From assembly GCA_963837755.1 (NCBI GenBank), contig CAWIOP010000005.1, positions 558,001 through 622,000 of the forward strand: DNA of 64,000 nt. The letters are read 5' to 3'. Each line of letters begins with the position of its first letter. The first letter of the stretch is position 1. Shown here piece by piece: positions 1 through 9,035 of this stretch. This stretch comes from JADGHX01 sp963837755. GTDB taxonomy: Bacteria; Pseudomonadota; Gammaproteobacteria; Steroidobacterales; Steroidobacteraceae. The translations under genes were made by a program, and so were the position numbers. A model generated the notes under the pieces. That model had not been told where the DNA came from and ran no database searches. It saw only the letters and a list, made by a program, of their open reading frames with translations.

Positions 1-609
1 ATGCTGGTGATGATGGTGGTACCGGTGCTTGCAGCGGTGGCGTCAATACCCCCGCCGGCGGCTGCCCGCGCGGACGCCGCGCGCTTTCGCTCGGCCGACT
101 GGTCGGGACCGGTCTCGAGCTGGTCGGATTGGGCGACCCAGGCGGTTGGCGCGCAGCGCCTGGTGGTCGCGGATTACCTGCCGCGCGGCGGTGGTCCGCG
201 TGTTTCGGTGTTTCTGGCCCGCTATGCTTCGCCCGAGCATGTCGGGCAGACTTTGTTGTCGGTGACGGGCTTCCTGCCGGCGCCGGATTGGGCATCGGGC
301 GGCTCAGTGGTCCAGGCTGCGCCTTGGGCGGGGCGCGCGCCCACAAGCGTGCGGCGGGCCATCGCGACCGACCCCACCGGCATCAAATGGGTGTTTGTCT
401 ACTGGTACCAGGTGGGTGAGCGCACTTATAACTCTGCCGCACGAGCGCGCCTGGCATTTTCGGCAGGGCGACTTGCGGGCGCCCCAGGTCCGTTCGCGCT
501 AGTAGTGTTGGGAAGCGTTTGCGCAGAGAACTGCGAATCGGAGATCCGCATGGTCAATGCACTCGCCGCCCAGGCTGGCCCTGGGCTCACGGCGCAGATT
601 CTCGAATGA
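1..609 (+). CDS. epsI: EpsI-type exosortase-associated protein (left end cut by window)
   Basis: The frame is open from base 1, so the true start may lie to the left. EpsI (DUF3485) proteins accompany exosortase, often fused to its C-terminus, in XrtA/PEP-CTERM exopolysaccharide loci. Their exact role is unsettled, but they are membrane-anchored and linked to polymer production. Visible here are a hydrophobic N-terminal stretch, the segment VSVFLARY near residue 68, and the family-like WVFVYWYQVGERTYNS near residue 129. The stop overlaps the next ATG as ATGA, which couples it to the PrsT gene. The hydrophobic beginning fits either a short EpsI with its own anchor or the tail of an XrtA-EpsI fusion. 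The full exosortase is not in the window. Confidence 0.7.
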   Translation: MLVMMVVPVLAAVASIPPPAAARADAARFRSADWSGPVSSWSDWATQAVGAQRLVVADYLPRGGGPRVSVFLARYASPEHVGQTLLSVTGFLPAPDWASGGSVVQAAPWAGRAPTSVRRAIATDPTGIKWVFVYWYQVGERTYNSAARARLAFSAGRLAGAPGPFALVVLGSVCAENCESEIRMVNALAAQAGPGLTAQILE

Positions 610-3293
610 GCATGAAGCTCGTCGCGCTTGCCAGTTGCGCTTTGCTGTTCCTCGCTGCGTGCAGCCCGGGGGCCACGCCCGAGGCGCGTCTCGCGCGCGC
701 AGGCGAGCTGGCCGCCGCGGCCGACTACAGCAAGGCGCAGGTGGAGCTCAACAAGCTCATTGCGGACGGCCAGGAGAGCGCGCAGGCCCGCCGCCTGCTC
801 GCGCACGTGAGCTACGCACAAGGCGATCTCAACGCCGTCGAGCACAACCTCGAACGGGCCAAAGCACTCGGCGCCACTGGCGAAGACCTCATCGGGCTGC
901 GCGCCCGCGCGTACCTCGCCACCGGCCGCTATGACGAAGCGTTGACGTTCGTCACGAACGCCGGCGCCTCGTTGAATGCCGATGAGAGCCGCTACCTTCG
1001 GGCGGAGGCGCTCATCGGCTCGCGCGATTTCACCCGCGCGCTCGCGCTGCTCGGTGCCGCGGAGCCGTCGCAGGTGGCGCAACAAACACGAGCACGTGGC
1101 CTGCGCGCGCGCGCCTATGCCGGTGCGGGCGATCTGAAGAACGCGCGCCAGGAGCTCGATGCGCTGCTCGCAGCCGAGCCCGGGCAGCCGGAAGCGTCGC
1201 TCATGCTCGCGGAGCTGAGTTTGCGCGAGCAAGACGCGCAGCATGCCAGCAAGGCGCTCGAGGCAGCGCTGGCCCTGCGTCCGGCCTCCGGCGCGGACCC
1301 GTGGCGTTCCCGGCTGCTACGGATGCAAGCCGAGATCGATCTGAGCATCGGCCAGCTGGATGCGGCGAGGAAGACGCTTGCCGATCTGAAGCGTACCGAT
1401 CCGGGCGCGCGGGGCACCCATGTGCTCGCCGCGCGAATGGCGGTGCTCGATGGAAATTCGCGCGACGCGGTTGCCGAGTTGCGCCGGCTGCTCCTGGAGC
1501 AGCCGGAAGACTCCTACGTGCGCCTCCTGCTCGCGGTCGCTCTGGTCGAATCGCGCAACTACAACCAGGCCGAGCAGCAACTCAGCGCCATTCTGTCGAA
1601 GAGCCCGGACGACACCCAGGCGCGCCTCGCGCTCGCGCGTCTGCAGCTCATGCAGGGTCGGCTCGACGCGGCGCAGGCGTTACTCGAAGAGGGCGAGGCC
1701 GGGCCGGAGAAATCCGCGCTGCTCGGGCTGATCAAGCTGCGCCTCGGCGACAGCGCCACGGCCATCGATCTGCTGCGCGCGAGCCTCGCCGCGAAGCCCG
1801 ACGACCCCGGGCGCGCGCTCGATCTCGCGGAGGCATACCTGTCCGTCGGAGATGCCCAGCAGGCGTCGGACGCGCTCGGCAAAGTCACCTCGGTCAGCAA
1901 GGACCAGCAGGGCCGGCTGCAGCGAGTGCGATTCCTCGTGCGAGTGCTCGAGAGCGGCATCAACGTCGATCGCTCCATCGAAGACATGGTGAGCAAGCTG
2001 CCGGACGATATCCCGCTGCGCTTGCTCGCCGCCGGCGTATACACGAGCAACCTCGACAAGCCGACGGCCGCCCGTCGGCATCTTCAGGAGGCGCTCCGCC
2101 GTGCGCCCACGGACACGCGCGTGCTCATGGCGCTCGCGCGTCTGGAATCGGCCACCGGCGATTTCGATGCCTCGCGGGCGGCGTTCATGAACGTGCTGAA
2201 GGTCGAGAAGGACAACGTGAGCGCGATTTCCGGGCTCGCGTGGTTGGCTGTGCGGCGGGGAGACACCGGTGAGCTCGCGAGCTGGCGCACCGAGCTCGAT
2301 CGCCTGAGTGGACCGCGCGTGCGTGTCGAAGCGCTGCGCCTCGCGCTATATCAGAAGGACACCTTCGGTGCCCAGCGCGCCGAGAAGACGCTGTTGGAAG
2401 AGATTGCGGACCCCGCCATCGCCAACTACGCGCTGGGCGGCATTTATCTCGACGCCGGCCAGGTGCGCGCGGCGCGCGATCGGTTGCGAAAAGCGGCAGA
2501 AGCGCGTGCCGACGTTCCGGAGTACTGGCTGCGCCTCGCGCAGGCGGAAGCGTCGCTCGGTGAGCTCTCGGCCGCGGAGAACGCCCTCAATCAGGCGTTG
2601 GTCGCGCGGCCGGCGTGGTTGCCAGCGGCCCGGCAACTCGTGAGTGTCAGTCTTCAGCGGCAGAACCCGACTCGGGCGCTTGCAGTGGTGAAGGAGTTGC
2701 GCGAACAGCGCCAGAACGATCTCGCGTTGATGGTTCTGGACGCGGACACGCGCGCGGCAGCGGGCCGGCCCGCTGAAGCCGCGGCGCTTTACGAAGCGGT
2801 GTACCGACGGCGTGCCGACAGAAACGTGCTGATGCGCTGGGTGGCGGCCCGACGCGCGGCCGGAATTCCGGCGCCCGAGCAGCCGCTGCTGGCTCGACTG
2901 GAGCAGGCGCCCGACGACCCGACTCTGCGACTCGACCTGGCCATGCAGCACCAGAAGGCTGGCAATGCCGCTGGCGCGATCGTTGAATACCGCAAGGCGC
3001 TGGCCGCCGAGCCGGCGAATCCGGTGGCGCTCAACAACCTCGCGTGGCTGCTGTTCGAGGGTAAGCGCGGCGCACCGGCCGAGGCGCTCGAGCTGGCGCG
3101 GCGTGCGCACGCGGCGGCCCCGAGCTCGGCGCAGATCATGGACACCCTGGGCTGGATTCTCTTCAGCATCGGCCGCCGTGACGAGGCGTTGCCGATGCTG
3201 GAGCAGGCCGCGAAACTGGCGCCGGCCAACGAGCAGGTCGTGGGGCATCTGGCCGAAGCGAAGCGGTCGGCCGGCAGCCCCGCGGGCGGCTGA
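606..3293 (+). CDS. prsT: PrsT-type TPR-repeat lipoprotein of the XrtA/PEP-CTERM system
   Basis: This is an 895-residue outer-membrane or periplasmic lipoprotein made almost wholly of tetratricopeptide repeats. Residues 4-19 form a signal peptide ending in the lipobox LAAC, with Cys19 as the lipidated residue. TPR-like helices with the pattern A..LA..(Y)..A...(L/Y) run to the C-terminus, and the last ones (YRKALAAEPANPVALNNLAW) are textbook TPR. Length, lipobox and position after EpsI match the PEP-CTERM-associated PrsT family. I chose the ATG at 606, overlapping the EpsI stop, because an upstream in-frame start at 519 would bury the signal peptide. Such proteins probably scaffold export or assembly complexes; the specific partner is not shown by the sequence. 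Confidence 0.85.
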   Translation: MSMKLVALASCALLFLAACSPGATPEARLARAGELAAAADYSKAQVELNKLIADGQESAQARRLLAHVSYAQGDLNAVEHNLERAKALGATGEDLIGLRARAYLATGRYDEALTFVTNAGASLNADESRYLRAEALIGSRDFTRALALLGAAEPSQVAQQTRARGLRARAYAGAGDLKNARQELDALLAAEPGQPEASLMLAELSLREQDAQHASKALEAALALRPASGADPWRSRLLRMQAEIDLSIGQLDAARKTLADLKRTDPGARGTHVLAARMAVLDGNSRDAVAELRRLLLEQPEDSYVRLLLAVALVESRNYNQAEQQLSAILSKSPDDTQARLALARLQLMQGRLDAAQALLEEGEAGPEKSALLGLIKLRLGDSATAIDLLRASLAAKPDDPGRALDLAEAYLSVGDAQQASDALGKVTSVSKDQQGRLQRVRFLVRVLESGINVDRSIEDMVSKLPDDIPLRLLAAGVYTSNLDKPTAARRHLQEALRRAPTDTRVLMALARLESATGDFDASRAAFMNVLKVEKDNVSAISGLAWLAVRRGDTGELASWRTELDRLSGPRVRVEALRLALYQKDTFGAQRAEKTLLEEIADPAIANYALGGIYLDAGQVRAARDRLRKAAEARADVPEYWLRLAQAEASLGELSAAENALNQALVARPAWLPAARQLVSVSLQRQNPTRALAVVKELREQRQNDLALMVLDADTRAAAGRPAEAAALYEAVYRRRADRNVLMRWVAARRAAGIPAPEQPLLARLEQAPDDPTLRLDLAMQHQKAGNAAGAIVEYRKALAAEPANPVALNNLAWLLFEGKRGAPAEALELARRAHAAAPSSAQIMDTLGWILFSIGRRDEALPMLEQAAKLAPANEQVVGHLAEAKRSAGSPAGG

Positions 3294-3542
3294 ACAGAAC
3301 GTGGCGCGGCGGGTCTACCGGCCGCATGCAGCGTGAGCTGAAGCGCCGGTGGCCGGGTTGAGTTGAGTGACCTTCGTACAAGTCGACACAGCGCACGGTG
3401 GGCGCGCAGGTAGCGTGATAGTGTTCAAACACAACAATTCGGCGGGCACGTGGCCTGCTGCGCCAGTCAGGTTCCCGGGAGAGACGCCGCCGAGCCTGGG
3501 TGGACTGAAGGTTCGGGGATCGGCGAGTTGGAGCGCGTATTC
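3294..3542 (+). other. Intergenic region before the export operon
   Basis: These 249 bases between the PrsT gene and the export-protein gene hold no gene that I would support. They contain a near-consensus -24/-12 element (3444-3459) and, just before it, a perfect 12-base palindrome GTGTTCAAACAC at 3421-3432. This is the only sizeable gap in the left operon and the natural place for a promoter. Confidence 0.5.
3444..3459 (+). promoter_or_regulatory. Candidate sigma-54 (-24/-12) promoter
   Basis: The sequence GGGCACGTGGCCTGCT matches the sigma-54 consensus TGGCACG-N4-TTGCW at 14 of 16 positions counting the free ones, with GG and GC separated by exactly 10 bases. It lies 84 bases before the GTG of the export-protein gene. 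A PrsR-type sigma-54 activator is encoded in this window, which makes use of such a promoter plausible. No transcription evidence is available. Confidence 0.5.
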
Positions 3543-4184
3543 GTGAAACTGTGCGGCAGAACACAGAATTTTCTCGTATTTCTATTGGCGATCATGGCAT
3601 TCGCTCCGGCCTCATGGGCCCAGGCCGACGCCAGCGCGCCCCCCGTGACCGCAGCGCCCGCGGCGCCTGCGGCGCAAGTCCAGGAAAGCTACGTGATTGG
3701 CCCTGGCGATGTGCTGCAGGTGTTCGTCTGGCGTAATCCCGAGCTGACAGTGAGCGTTCCCGTGCGGCCCGATGGCCGCATCACGACCCCGCTCGTCGAG
3801 GAGGTCACCGCGTCTGGAAAGACGGCCGGGCAGCTCGCGCGGGAGATCGAGCAAGTGTTGTCGGAGTACATCCGTTCGCCACAGGTCAATGTCATTGTGA
3901 CCACGCCGCGCGGGATCATCAGCGAGGTAAAGGCGGTCGGACAGGTGCGCACACCGCAGGGCGTGCCTTACAGGGACGGCATGAGGGTGCTCGATCTGGT
4001 GCTCTCCGTCGGCGGTCTCACGGATTTCGCCGCGGGCAATCGCGCCAAGGTGGTGCGGCAGCAGGATGGCAAGACGGTGGACATCCGGGTGAAGCTCAAC
4101 GCGATCATCGAAGGGGGTGACATGAGCCGCAACATTCTCCTGAAGCCCGGCGACGTGCTGGTCGTCCCGGAAGCGCGGTTCTGA
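3543..4184 (+). CDS. epsE: XrtA-system polysaccharide export protein (Wza/EpsE-like)
   Basis: This 213-residue periplasmic/outer-membrane export protein would form the channel for the polymer. After a signal peptide (residues 1-27, ending in SWAQA) comes the polysaccharide-export domain beginning ESYVIGPGDVLQVFVWRNPE, then an SLBB-like segment (VKAVGQVRTPQG) and the closing LLKPGDVLVVPE. It is short compared with E. coli Wza and lacks a lipobox, as is usual for the PEP-CTERM-type export protein. I chose the GTG at 3543: it has GGAG nine bases upstream and places the signal peptide at the N-terminus. A GTG at 3450 would add 31 unlikely residues and overlap the promoter candidate. Confidence 0.87.
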   Translation: MKLCGRTQNFLVFLLAIMAFAPASWAQADASAPPVTAAPAAPAAQVQESYVIGPGDVLQVFVWRNPELTVSVPVRPDGRITTPLVEEVTASGKTAGQLAREIEQVLSEYIRSPQVNVIVTTPRGIISEVKAVGQVRTPQGVPYRDGMRVLDLVLSVGGLTDFAAGNRAKVVRQQDGKTVDIRVKLNAIIEGGDMSRNILLKPGDVLVVPEARF

Positions 4185-4213
4185 CACCCGGCGCCCGGCG
4201 CAACACATTCGGC

Positions 4214-5821
4214 ATGCAAACGATGGCAACGCTCGAGAATTTCAGCCTTCACTCGCAGATCGAGATGGTCCGCGACGAGCTTCGTGGCACCTGGCGCTTC
4301 CGCTGGACGGGCATGGCAGTGGCCTGGGCCGTGGCCGTGGTGGGCTGGCTCGTGGTGTACACCATGTCCGACGTATATGAAGCGCGGGCGCGCGTGTTCG
4401 TGGATACCTCGACCGCGCTCAAGCCGCTTCTGCAGGGCCTCGCCATCGATTCCGGCGTGGAATCGCAGCTCGAGCTCGTGCGCCAGGCCATGCTCAGCAA
4501 GCCGCAGCTCGAGAAGGTGGCCGCGAAGACCGACCTGTTCGCCGGCTCGCCCACGGCCGTCGATCGCGAGCGCCAGATCGAATTGCTCAAGACCCGCATC
4601 AAGGTGTCGGCCGATAGCGGCCGCAGCGGCGACAACGTCTACACACTCACGTTCCAGGACTCGAGCCGCGAGAAAAGTCTCGCGGTCGTGCGCGTGGTGC
4701 TCGACTCATTCATGGAAGACGTCATCGGCAACAAGGCGGCCGGGCAGGCCCAGGCCCAGCGCTTCCTGCGTGACGAGATCCAGCAATACGAGCGCCGCCT
4801 GTCCGAAGCCGAAGAGCGGCTCGCGGACTTCAAGAAGCGCAACATGGGTCTCATGCCCGGCGCGAGCGGCGATTATTTCTCGCGCATGCAGACCGAGTCG
4901 GAGCAGCTCGAGAACGCGCGGGCGGCCCTGCGGCTCGCGGAGCGCAAGCGCAATCAGTTGCGCGTGCAGTTGAGCGGCGAGGCGCCCGCCATAGGCGGTG
5001 GCGTGTCTGGCACGCCCGCCGAGGCGGAGACGGAGACTTCCGTGCAGCTGCGAGATGCGCAGGCTCGCTTGCAGGAGCAGTTGCTGCGCTTCACGGACAA
5101 GCACCCTGAAGTCATCGCGCTGCGCCAGACCATCGAGCAGTTGCAGGAGCGTCGCCAGCACGAAATCGAGAACTTCCGACGCATGGCGGGGAGCGGTCGT
5201 GTCGGCGCGGCCTCGGCAAATCCCGTGTACCAGCGTCTGCAGGTGGACCTCAACGCCGCTGAAGTGGAAGTTGCCACCCTGAACGGTGACGTTGCCGACC
5301 GAACGCGGCGCATCGCGGAACTGAAAGGCTTGCTCAACACCGCACCGGAAGTCGAAGCGGAGCTCGCGCGCCTGAATCGCGACTACGGCGTCACGCGCAC
5401 CCAGTACGACTCGCTGGTGCAACGCCTGGAGACCGCACGCCTGTCCGAGCGCGCGGACGAATCGGGCGTCGTAAAGTTTGAGGTGATCGACCCGCCGGTC
5501 GCGAAGATCGAGCCCATCGCGCCCAACCGCGGGTTGTTGGTCGCTGCGGCGCTCGTGGCGGGCCTCGTGATGGGCGCGGCGGTGGCATTCGCGCGGCATT
5601 TCGCCACACCGGTTTTCGAGAGCGCGCGTCACCTGCAGGCCGTAACCGGTCGTAGCATCGTCACCGTCATCGGCCTCACGTCGCCGACCGCGTGGAAGGC
5701 TGCGGAGGCGTCGGGTCGACGCAAGCTCATCCTGGCGATGGGCCTGCTCATCGCCACGTTCTTCGTCGTGCAACTCACTCATCATTCCGTGACCCCCTGG
5801 GTCCAGAGCGTGCTGCGATAA
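4214..5821 (+). CDS. epsF: XrtA-system chain-length determinant protein (Wzc-like, no kinase domain)
   Basis: This 535-residue inner-membrane polysaccharide co-polymerase sets chain length and couples polymerisation to export. A Wzz domain starts after the first membrane segment (about residues 34-52; then DVYEARARVFVDTS), followed by a long periplasmic coiled-coil (about 165-405). The proline-rich PPVAKIEPIAPNRG then leads into a second membrane segment (about 440-460). A further hydrophobic stretch lies near 505-525. The kinase is a separate protein encoded five bases downstream, the usual split in XrtA loci. An in-frame ATG at 4223 is an alternative start. Confidence 0.87.
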   Translation: MQTMATLENFSLHSQIEMVRDELRGTWRFRWTGMAVAWAVAVVGWLVVYTMSDVYEARARVFVDTSTALKPLLQGLAIDSGVESQLELVRQAMLSKPQLEKVAAKTDLFAGSPTAVDRERQIELLKTRIKVSADSGRSGDNVYTLTFQDSSREKSLAVVRVVLDSFMEDVIGNKAAGQAQAQRFLRDEIQQYERRLSEAEERLADFKKRNMGLMPGASGDYFSRMQTESEQLENARAALRLAERKRNQLRVQLSGEAPAIGGGVSGTPAEAETETSVQLRDAQARLQEQLLRFTDKHPEVIALRQTIEQLQERRQHEIENFRRMAGSGRVGAASANPVYQRLQVDLNAAEVEVATLNGDVADRTRRIAELKGLLNTAPEVEAELARLNRDYGVTRTQYDSLVQRLETARLSERADESGVVKFEVIDPPVAKIEPIAPNRGLLVAAALVAGLVMGAAVAFARHFATPVFESARHLQAVTGRSIVTVIGLTSPTAWKAAEASGRRKLILAMGLLIATFFVVQLTHHSVTPWVQSVLR

Positions 5822-5825
5822 CCCC

Positions 5826-6740
5826 ATGAGCCTGATAGAGCGAGCCCTCGAAAAGCATCGGCGTCAAAACGACCGCCCGCCGCCGACCGCGGTGCCGGCG
5901 CAGGCGGCGGCCCCGCCGGCCGCCCCGGAGCCGGCTCCGGCAATGGATGCGGATGCGCGCAATTTTCCCCATCGTGCGGAAATCCTTGCGATCGACACCA
6001 ATGCGCTGCGTCGAATGGGTTACCTGCCGATGGAGGAAGCCGTTCCGGAGATGACGCACCAGTACCGGCGCCTGAAGCGGCCGCTGGTCGTGAACGCTCT
6101 CAAGCGCGATCTGGCCGTTTCGCCGCGCATCATCGCGGTGGGCAGCGCCATTGCCGGCGAAGGCAAGTCGTTCACCAGTCTCAATCTCTCGCTGAGCCTC
6201 GCCATCGAGCGCGACTTCAGCGTGCTGCTGATCGACGGCGACGTCTCCCGGCATGCATTGACCACCGCTCTCGAGTGCACCGGCGAGCCGGGCCTGCTCG
6301 ACCTGATCGAAGACGGTCCGCGCCTGCTGGAAAACGCGATTCGCGCTACGGATCATCAGGGTCTGTATTTTCTTCCGAGCGGCGCGTGGCGCGACAACGC
6401 GCCGGAACTGCTCGGCAGCCAGCGCCTGGCGCGCCTGCTCAGCGAGATTTCCACGCGCTTTCCTTCGTGTCTGGTCGTTTGTGACACGCCGCCCACGCTG
6501 CTCACCAACGAGGCGCGGTCGTTCCTGTCGCTCGCTGGCCAAGTGGTGTTCGTCGTCGGCGCCGGCAGCACGCCGCGCCAGTCGGTGCTCGACTCCCTGG
6601 CGATGATCGAGCCCGACCGGCCGGTCTCGATGGTGCTCAACAAGTACACCGGGCCCGTCAACTCCGGCTACCTGTACTATGGCGACCATTACAAGACGCG
6701 TGCGCCGGTGACGGATCGCGCGAACGACTCCGAGCCCTGA
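5826..6740 (+). CDS. XrtA-associated tyrosine autokinase (CpsD/BY-kinase type)
   Basis: This 304-residue cytoplasmic BY-kinase would phosphorylate its own C-terminal tyrosines and, with the chain-length protein encoded upstream, cycle polymer assembly. The Walker A motif AGEGKS is at about residues 109-114, Walker A' at LLIDGDVSR, and Walker B at VVCDTPPTLL. The C-terminus has a tyrosine cluster YLYYGDHY. The N-terminus begins MSLIERALEKHR, typical of the PEP-CTERM kinase family, followed by a Pro/Ala linker at residues 18-39. It follows the chain-length gene by four bases. Confidence 0.88.
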   Translation: MSLIERALEKHRRQNDRPPPTAVPAQAAAPPAAPEPAPAMDADARNFPHRAEILAIDTNALRRMGYLPMEEAVPEMTHQYRRLKRPLVVNALKRDLAVSPRIIAVGSAIAGEGKSFTSLNLSLSLAIERDFSVLLIDGDVSRHALTTALECTGEPGLLDLIEDGPRLLENAIRATDHQGLYFLPSGAWRDNAPELLGSQRLARLLSEISTRFPSCLVVCDTPPTLLTNEARSFLSLAGQVVFVVGAGSTPRQSVLDSLAMIEPDRPVSMVLNKYTGPVNSGYLYYGDHYKTRAPVTDRANDSEP

Positions 6741-6805
6741 CGGACGAGGAGCCCGGGTACGCCGGCGAAGGGGTCGGCGCGCCGAACGACTACAAGCGGA
6801 CGATC

Positions 6806-8161
6806 ATGGGAACCGAAACACAAGACCCGCATAGCGGGCGAAATTCGATTGGCTTCTGGCCCGGCTGCTGCGCTGTGGCGCTGGCGGGCATCGTGGTGCC
6901 GCAACTGGCCTGCGGCCAGACGAAGGAACTGTCGTACTCGCTCGGCGGGCGCGCCGAGTACAGCGACAATATCGGCCGCGTCGCGCAGGGCAAGCAGGAC
7001 GAGACGACCGTCGCCGTGGATGCGTCGATCGATTTCACGCGGACGACGTCCCGCCTCGAAACCAGACTCAATGCCGAGCTCTCCTACAACGAGTACCTGA
7101 ACAACTCGTTCGACTCCCAGGTTCGCGGCAACGGAATGTTCGAGGCCGAGGCCCAGATCCTCGAGGATCGGCTCGCCTGGTTTCTCAACGACAATTTCGG
7201 CCAGCTGCGTCAGGACACCCTTTCGCCCGACACGCCGGCGAATCGTGAGAACGTGAATTCCCTGCGCACCGGTCCGCGCTATACGCAGAATCTTGGCTCG
7301 CGCACCAGGCTGTTGCTCGAGGGTACCTACGAGCTCGAGACGTATGAGATCTCGCCCCTCGATGCTTCGAGCGTCGGCGGCGAGGCCGTGTTGAGGCATG
7401 ACCTGACTCGCCGGCAGTACGTCTCCGCGACCACCTCCACCCGCCGCTATACGTTCGACGACGAAGGCGCGTTCGACGACTACGACATCACTCAGTACTA
7501 CGCGACCTGGGCCGCCGAGGGCGCGAAGACCCGATTGCAGATCGAAGCCGGACAGTCGAAGCTGTCCACCACCGGCCGCAACGACAGCAGTCTGTTGTTG
7601 CACGTCGACGCAAGTCGCGACATCGGGCGGCGTGGCGAGTTGTCGCTCGTCGCGCGTTCGGAGACGGCGAATACCACCGAGGCGTTCCGCATCGACCAGG
7701 GCGCGGGGCCGCTCACGCCAGGCACGCAGCCGCGTGCCGGAACGGCCGATCCGTTCGACATCGACTACGCGAGCCTGACCTATTCGCTCACCGGCCGCCG
7801 TTTTGGCGTGTCCGCCGGCGTCATCGGCGAGCGGGATCGGTACCGTTTGACCACCTCGAACGACCGCGACCGGCGTACCGCGCGGGTCAGCGTGAGTTGG
7901 GTAGCGGGCCCCTCCTGGCGGCTCGGCTTCGGCGGGGACTGGGCACGGGAAGAGTTTCCGGTCACCAACGCGCAGTTCAGGGAAGTCTCCTACTACGCCA
8001 ACGCGGACCGCCAGCTCACGCGCGACCTGAGCCTGCAGTTCGGCGCCGGCCGTACCGACCGCAGTGGCGTGGTGGGCACCAATACTTACGACGAGAATAC
8101 GGCCTATATCTCGCTCGTCTATTCCGGCGGCCGCGCCCGTGCGGGCGTCGGCGCGAACTGA
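6806..8161 (+). CDS. TIGR03016-type PEP-CTERM-associated outer-membrane beta-barrel protein
   Basis: This 451-residue predicted outer-membrane protein has an N-terminal export signal (hydrophobic region about 17-36, ending ACGQ). It then shows alternating amphipathic strands throughout (for example SYSLGGRAEYSDNIGRV, RLLLEGTYELETY, VSAGVIGERDRYRL). Size, the opening LGGRAEYSDNI and its place after the autokinase match the family found in XrtA loci. Function is unproven; a porin-like or structural role in polymer secretion is inferred. No catalytic motif is seen. Confidence 0.75.
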   Translation: MGTETQDPHSGRNSIGFWPGCCAVALAGIVVPQLACGQTKELSYSLGGRAEYSDNIGRVAQGKQDETTVAVDASIDFTRTTSRLETRLNAELSYNEYLNNSFDSQVRGNGMFEAEAQILEDRLAWFLNDNFGQLRQDTLSPDTPANRENVNSLRTGPRYTQNLGSRTRLLLEGTYELETYEISPLDASSVGGEAVLRHDLTRRQYVSATTSTRRYTFDDEGAFDDYDITQYYATWAAEGAKTRLQIEAGQSKLSTTGRNDSSLLLHVDASRDIGRRGELSLVARSETANTTEAFRIDQGAGPLTPGTQPRAGTADPFDIDYASLTYSLTGRRFGVSAGVIGERDRYRLTTSNDRDRRTARVSVSWVAGPSWRLGFGGDWAREEFPVTNAQFREVSYYANADRQLTRDLSLQFGAGRTDRSGVVGTNTYDENTAYISLVYSGGRARAGVGAN

Positions 8162-8210
8162 GGAATCGGCAGGCGATCGGCCCTTTCGGGGCAGGTACTC
8201 TGCGGCGACG

Positions 8211-9035
8211 ATGCGTCACGAAGTCCCCATTTTCATGTATCACGAAGTGGCCAGCCCGCAGGGCATGCAGGCCATTGCCGGCCGCATCCAGCTCGGCTAC
8301 GTGGTGACCACGGAGCAGTTCGAGAGCCATCTGCGCACCCTGCGCGATCTTGGGGCAAAGAGCGTCAACCTGGAGCAGGTGACGCAATGGGTGCGCAATG
8401 GCACACCGATTCCGGAACGCTCGGTCGTCATCACCTTCGACGACGGCTTCGAAGGCAACTACACCACGGCGCTGCCGCTGCTGGAGAAATACGGCTTCAC
8501 TGCAACGTTCTTCGTCGCCACCAATCGCATTGGCGACGAGGTGATGATGTCGTGGGCGCAACTTCGCGAGATGAGCTCGCGCGGCATGTCCATCGAGTCG
8601 CACACGGCCAGCCATCCGCTGCTGTCGACGCTCACGCGCGACGAAACGCGCAGTGAGCTCGCGGTGTCCCGCCAGGTGCTGGAGCAGCAGCTGGGCACAC
8701 AGGTGCGGTTCATCTCACTGCCGAATGGCGATTCCAACGGCTGGTATCACGAGCTCGCGCGTGAGACGGGCTACGTCGGCGGCTGCGGTTCGCAGTTCGG
8801 CTGCAACGATCGCGGCGCAGACCCCTATTGCTTGCGGCGCATCGCCATGAAGCGCAGCACCACAGCCCAGGACATCTCCGATTACGTGCTGCGCGACTCG
8901 TTCAACTACGGCTGGGCGATGGGCAAGGCGCGCGTCAAGCGCATGGTGCCCGCGCTCATCGGCAAGCGTCGCTACGACCGGCTGTACAACGCGCTGTTCG
9001 GCGTTGCCGAGCAGCGCAAGGGCCGCGCCGAGTGA
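8211..9035 (+). CDS. Polysaccharide deacetylase (NodB domain)
   Basis: This 274-residue deacetylase is predicted to remove N- or O-acetyl groups from the polymer. The metal/catalytic motif TFDDGF is at about residues 75-80 and the zinc-binding SHTASH at about 130-135. The third motif is SLPNGD instead of the common S(Y/F)PYG. The start MRHEVPIFMYHEV is typical of the PgaB/IcaB-like branch, and no signal peptide is obvious, so localisation is uncertain. I chose the ATG at 8211 because the longer open frame overlaps the preceding gene. The stop overlaps the next gene's GTG as GTGA. Confidence 0.82.
   Translation: MRHEVPIFMYHEVASPQGMQAIAGRIQLGYVVTTEQFESHLRTLRDLGAKSVNLEQVTQWVRNGTPIPERSVVITFDDGFEGNYTTALPLLEKYGFTATFFVATNRIGDEVMMSWAQLREMSSRGMSIESHTASHPLLSTLTRDETRSELAVSRQVLEQQLGTQVRFISLPNGDSNGWYHELARETGYVGGCGSQFGCNDRGADPYCLRRIAMKRSTTAQDISDYVLRDSFNYGWAMGKARVKRMVPALIGKRRYDRLYNALFGVAEQRKGRAE

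Noticed and set aside
3450..3542. Earlier GTG start of the Wza-like gene
   Set aside because: It would place 31 residues before the signal peptide and overlap a likely promoter; the GTG at 3543 has a ribosome site.
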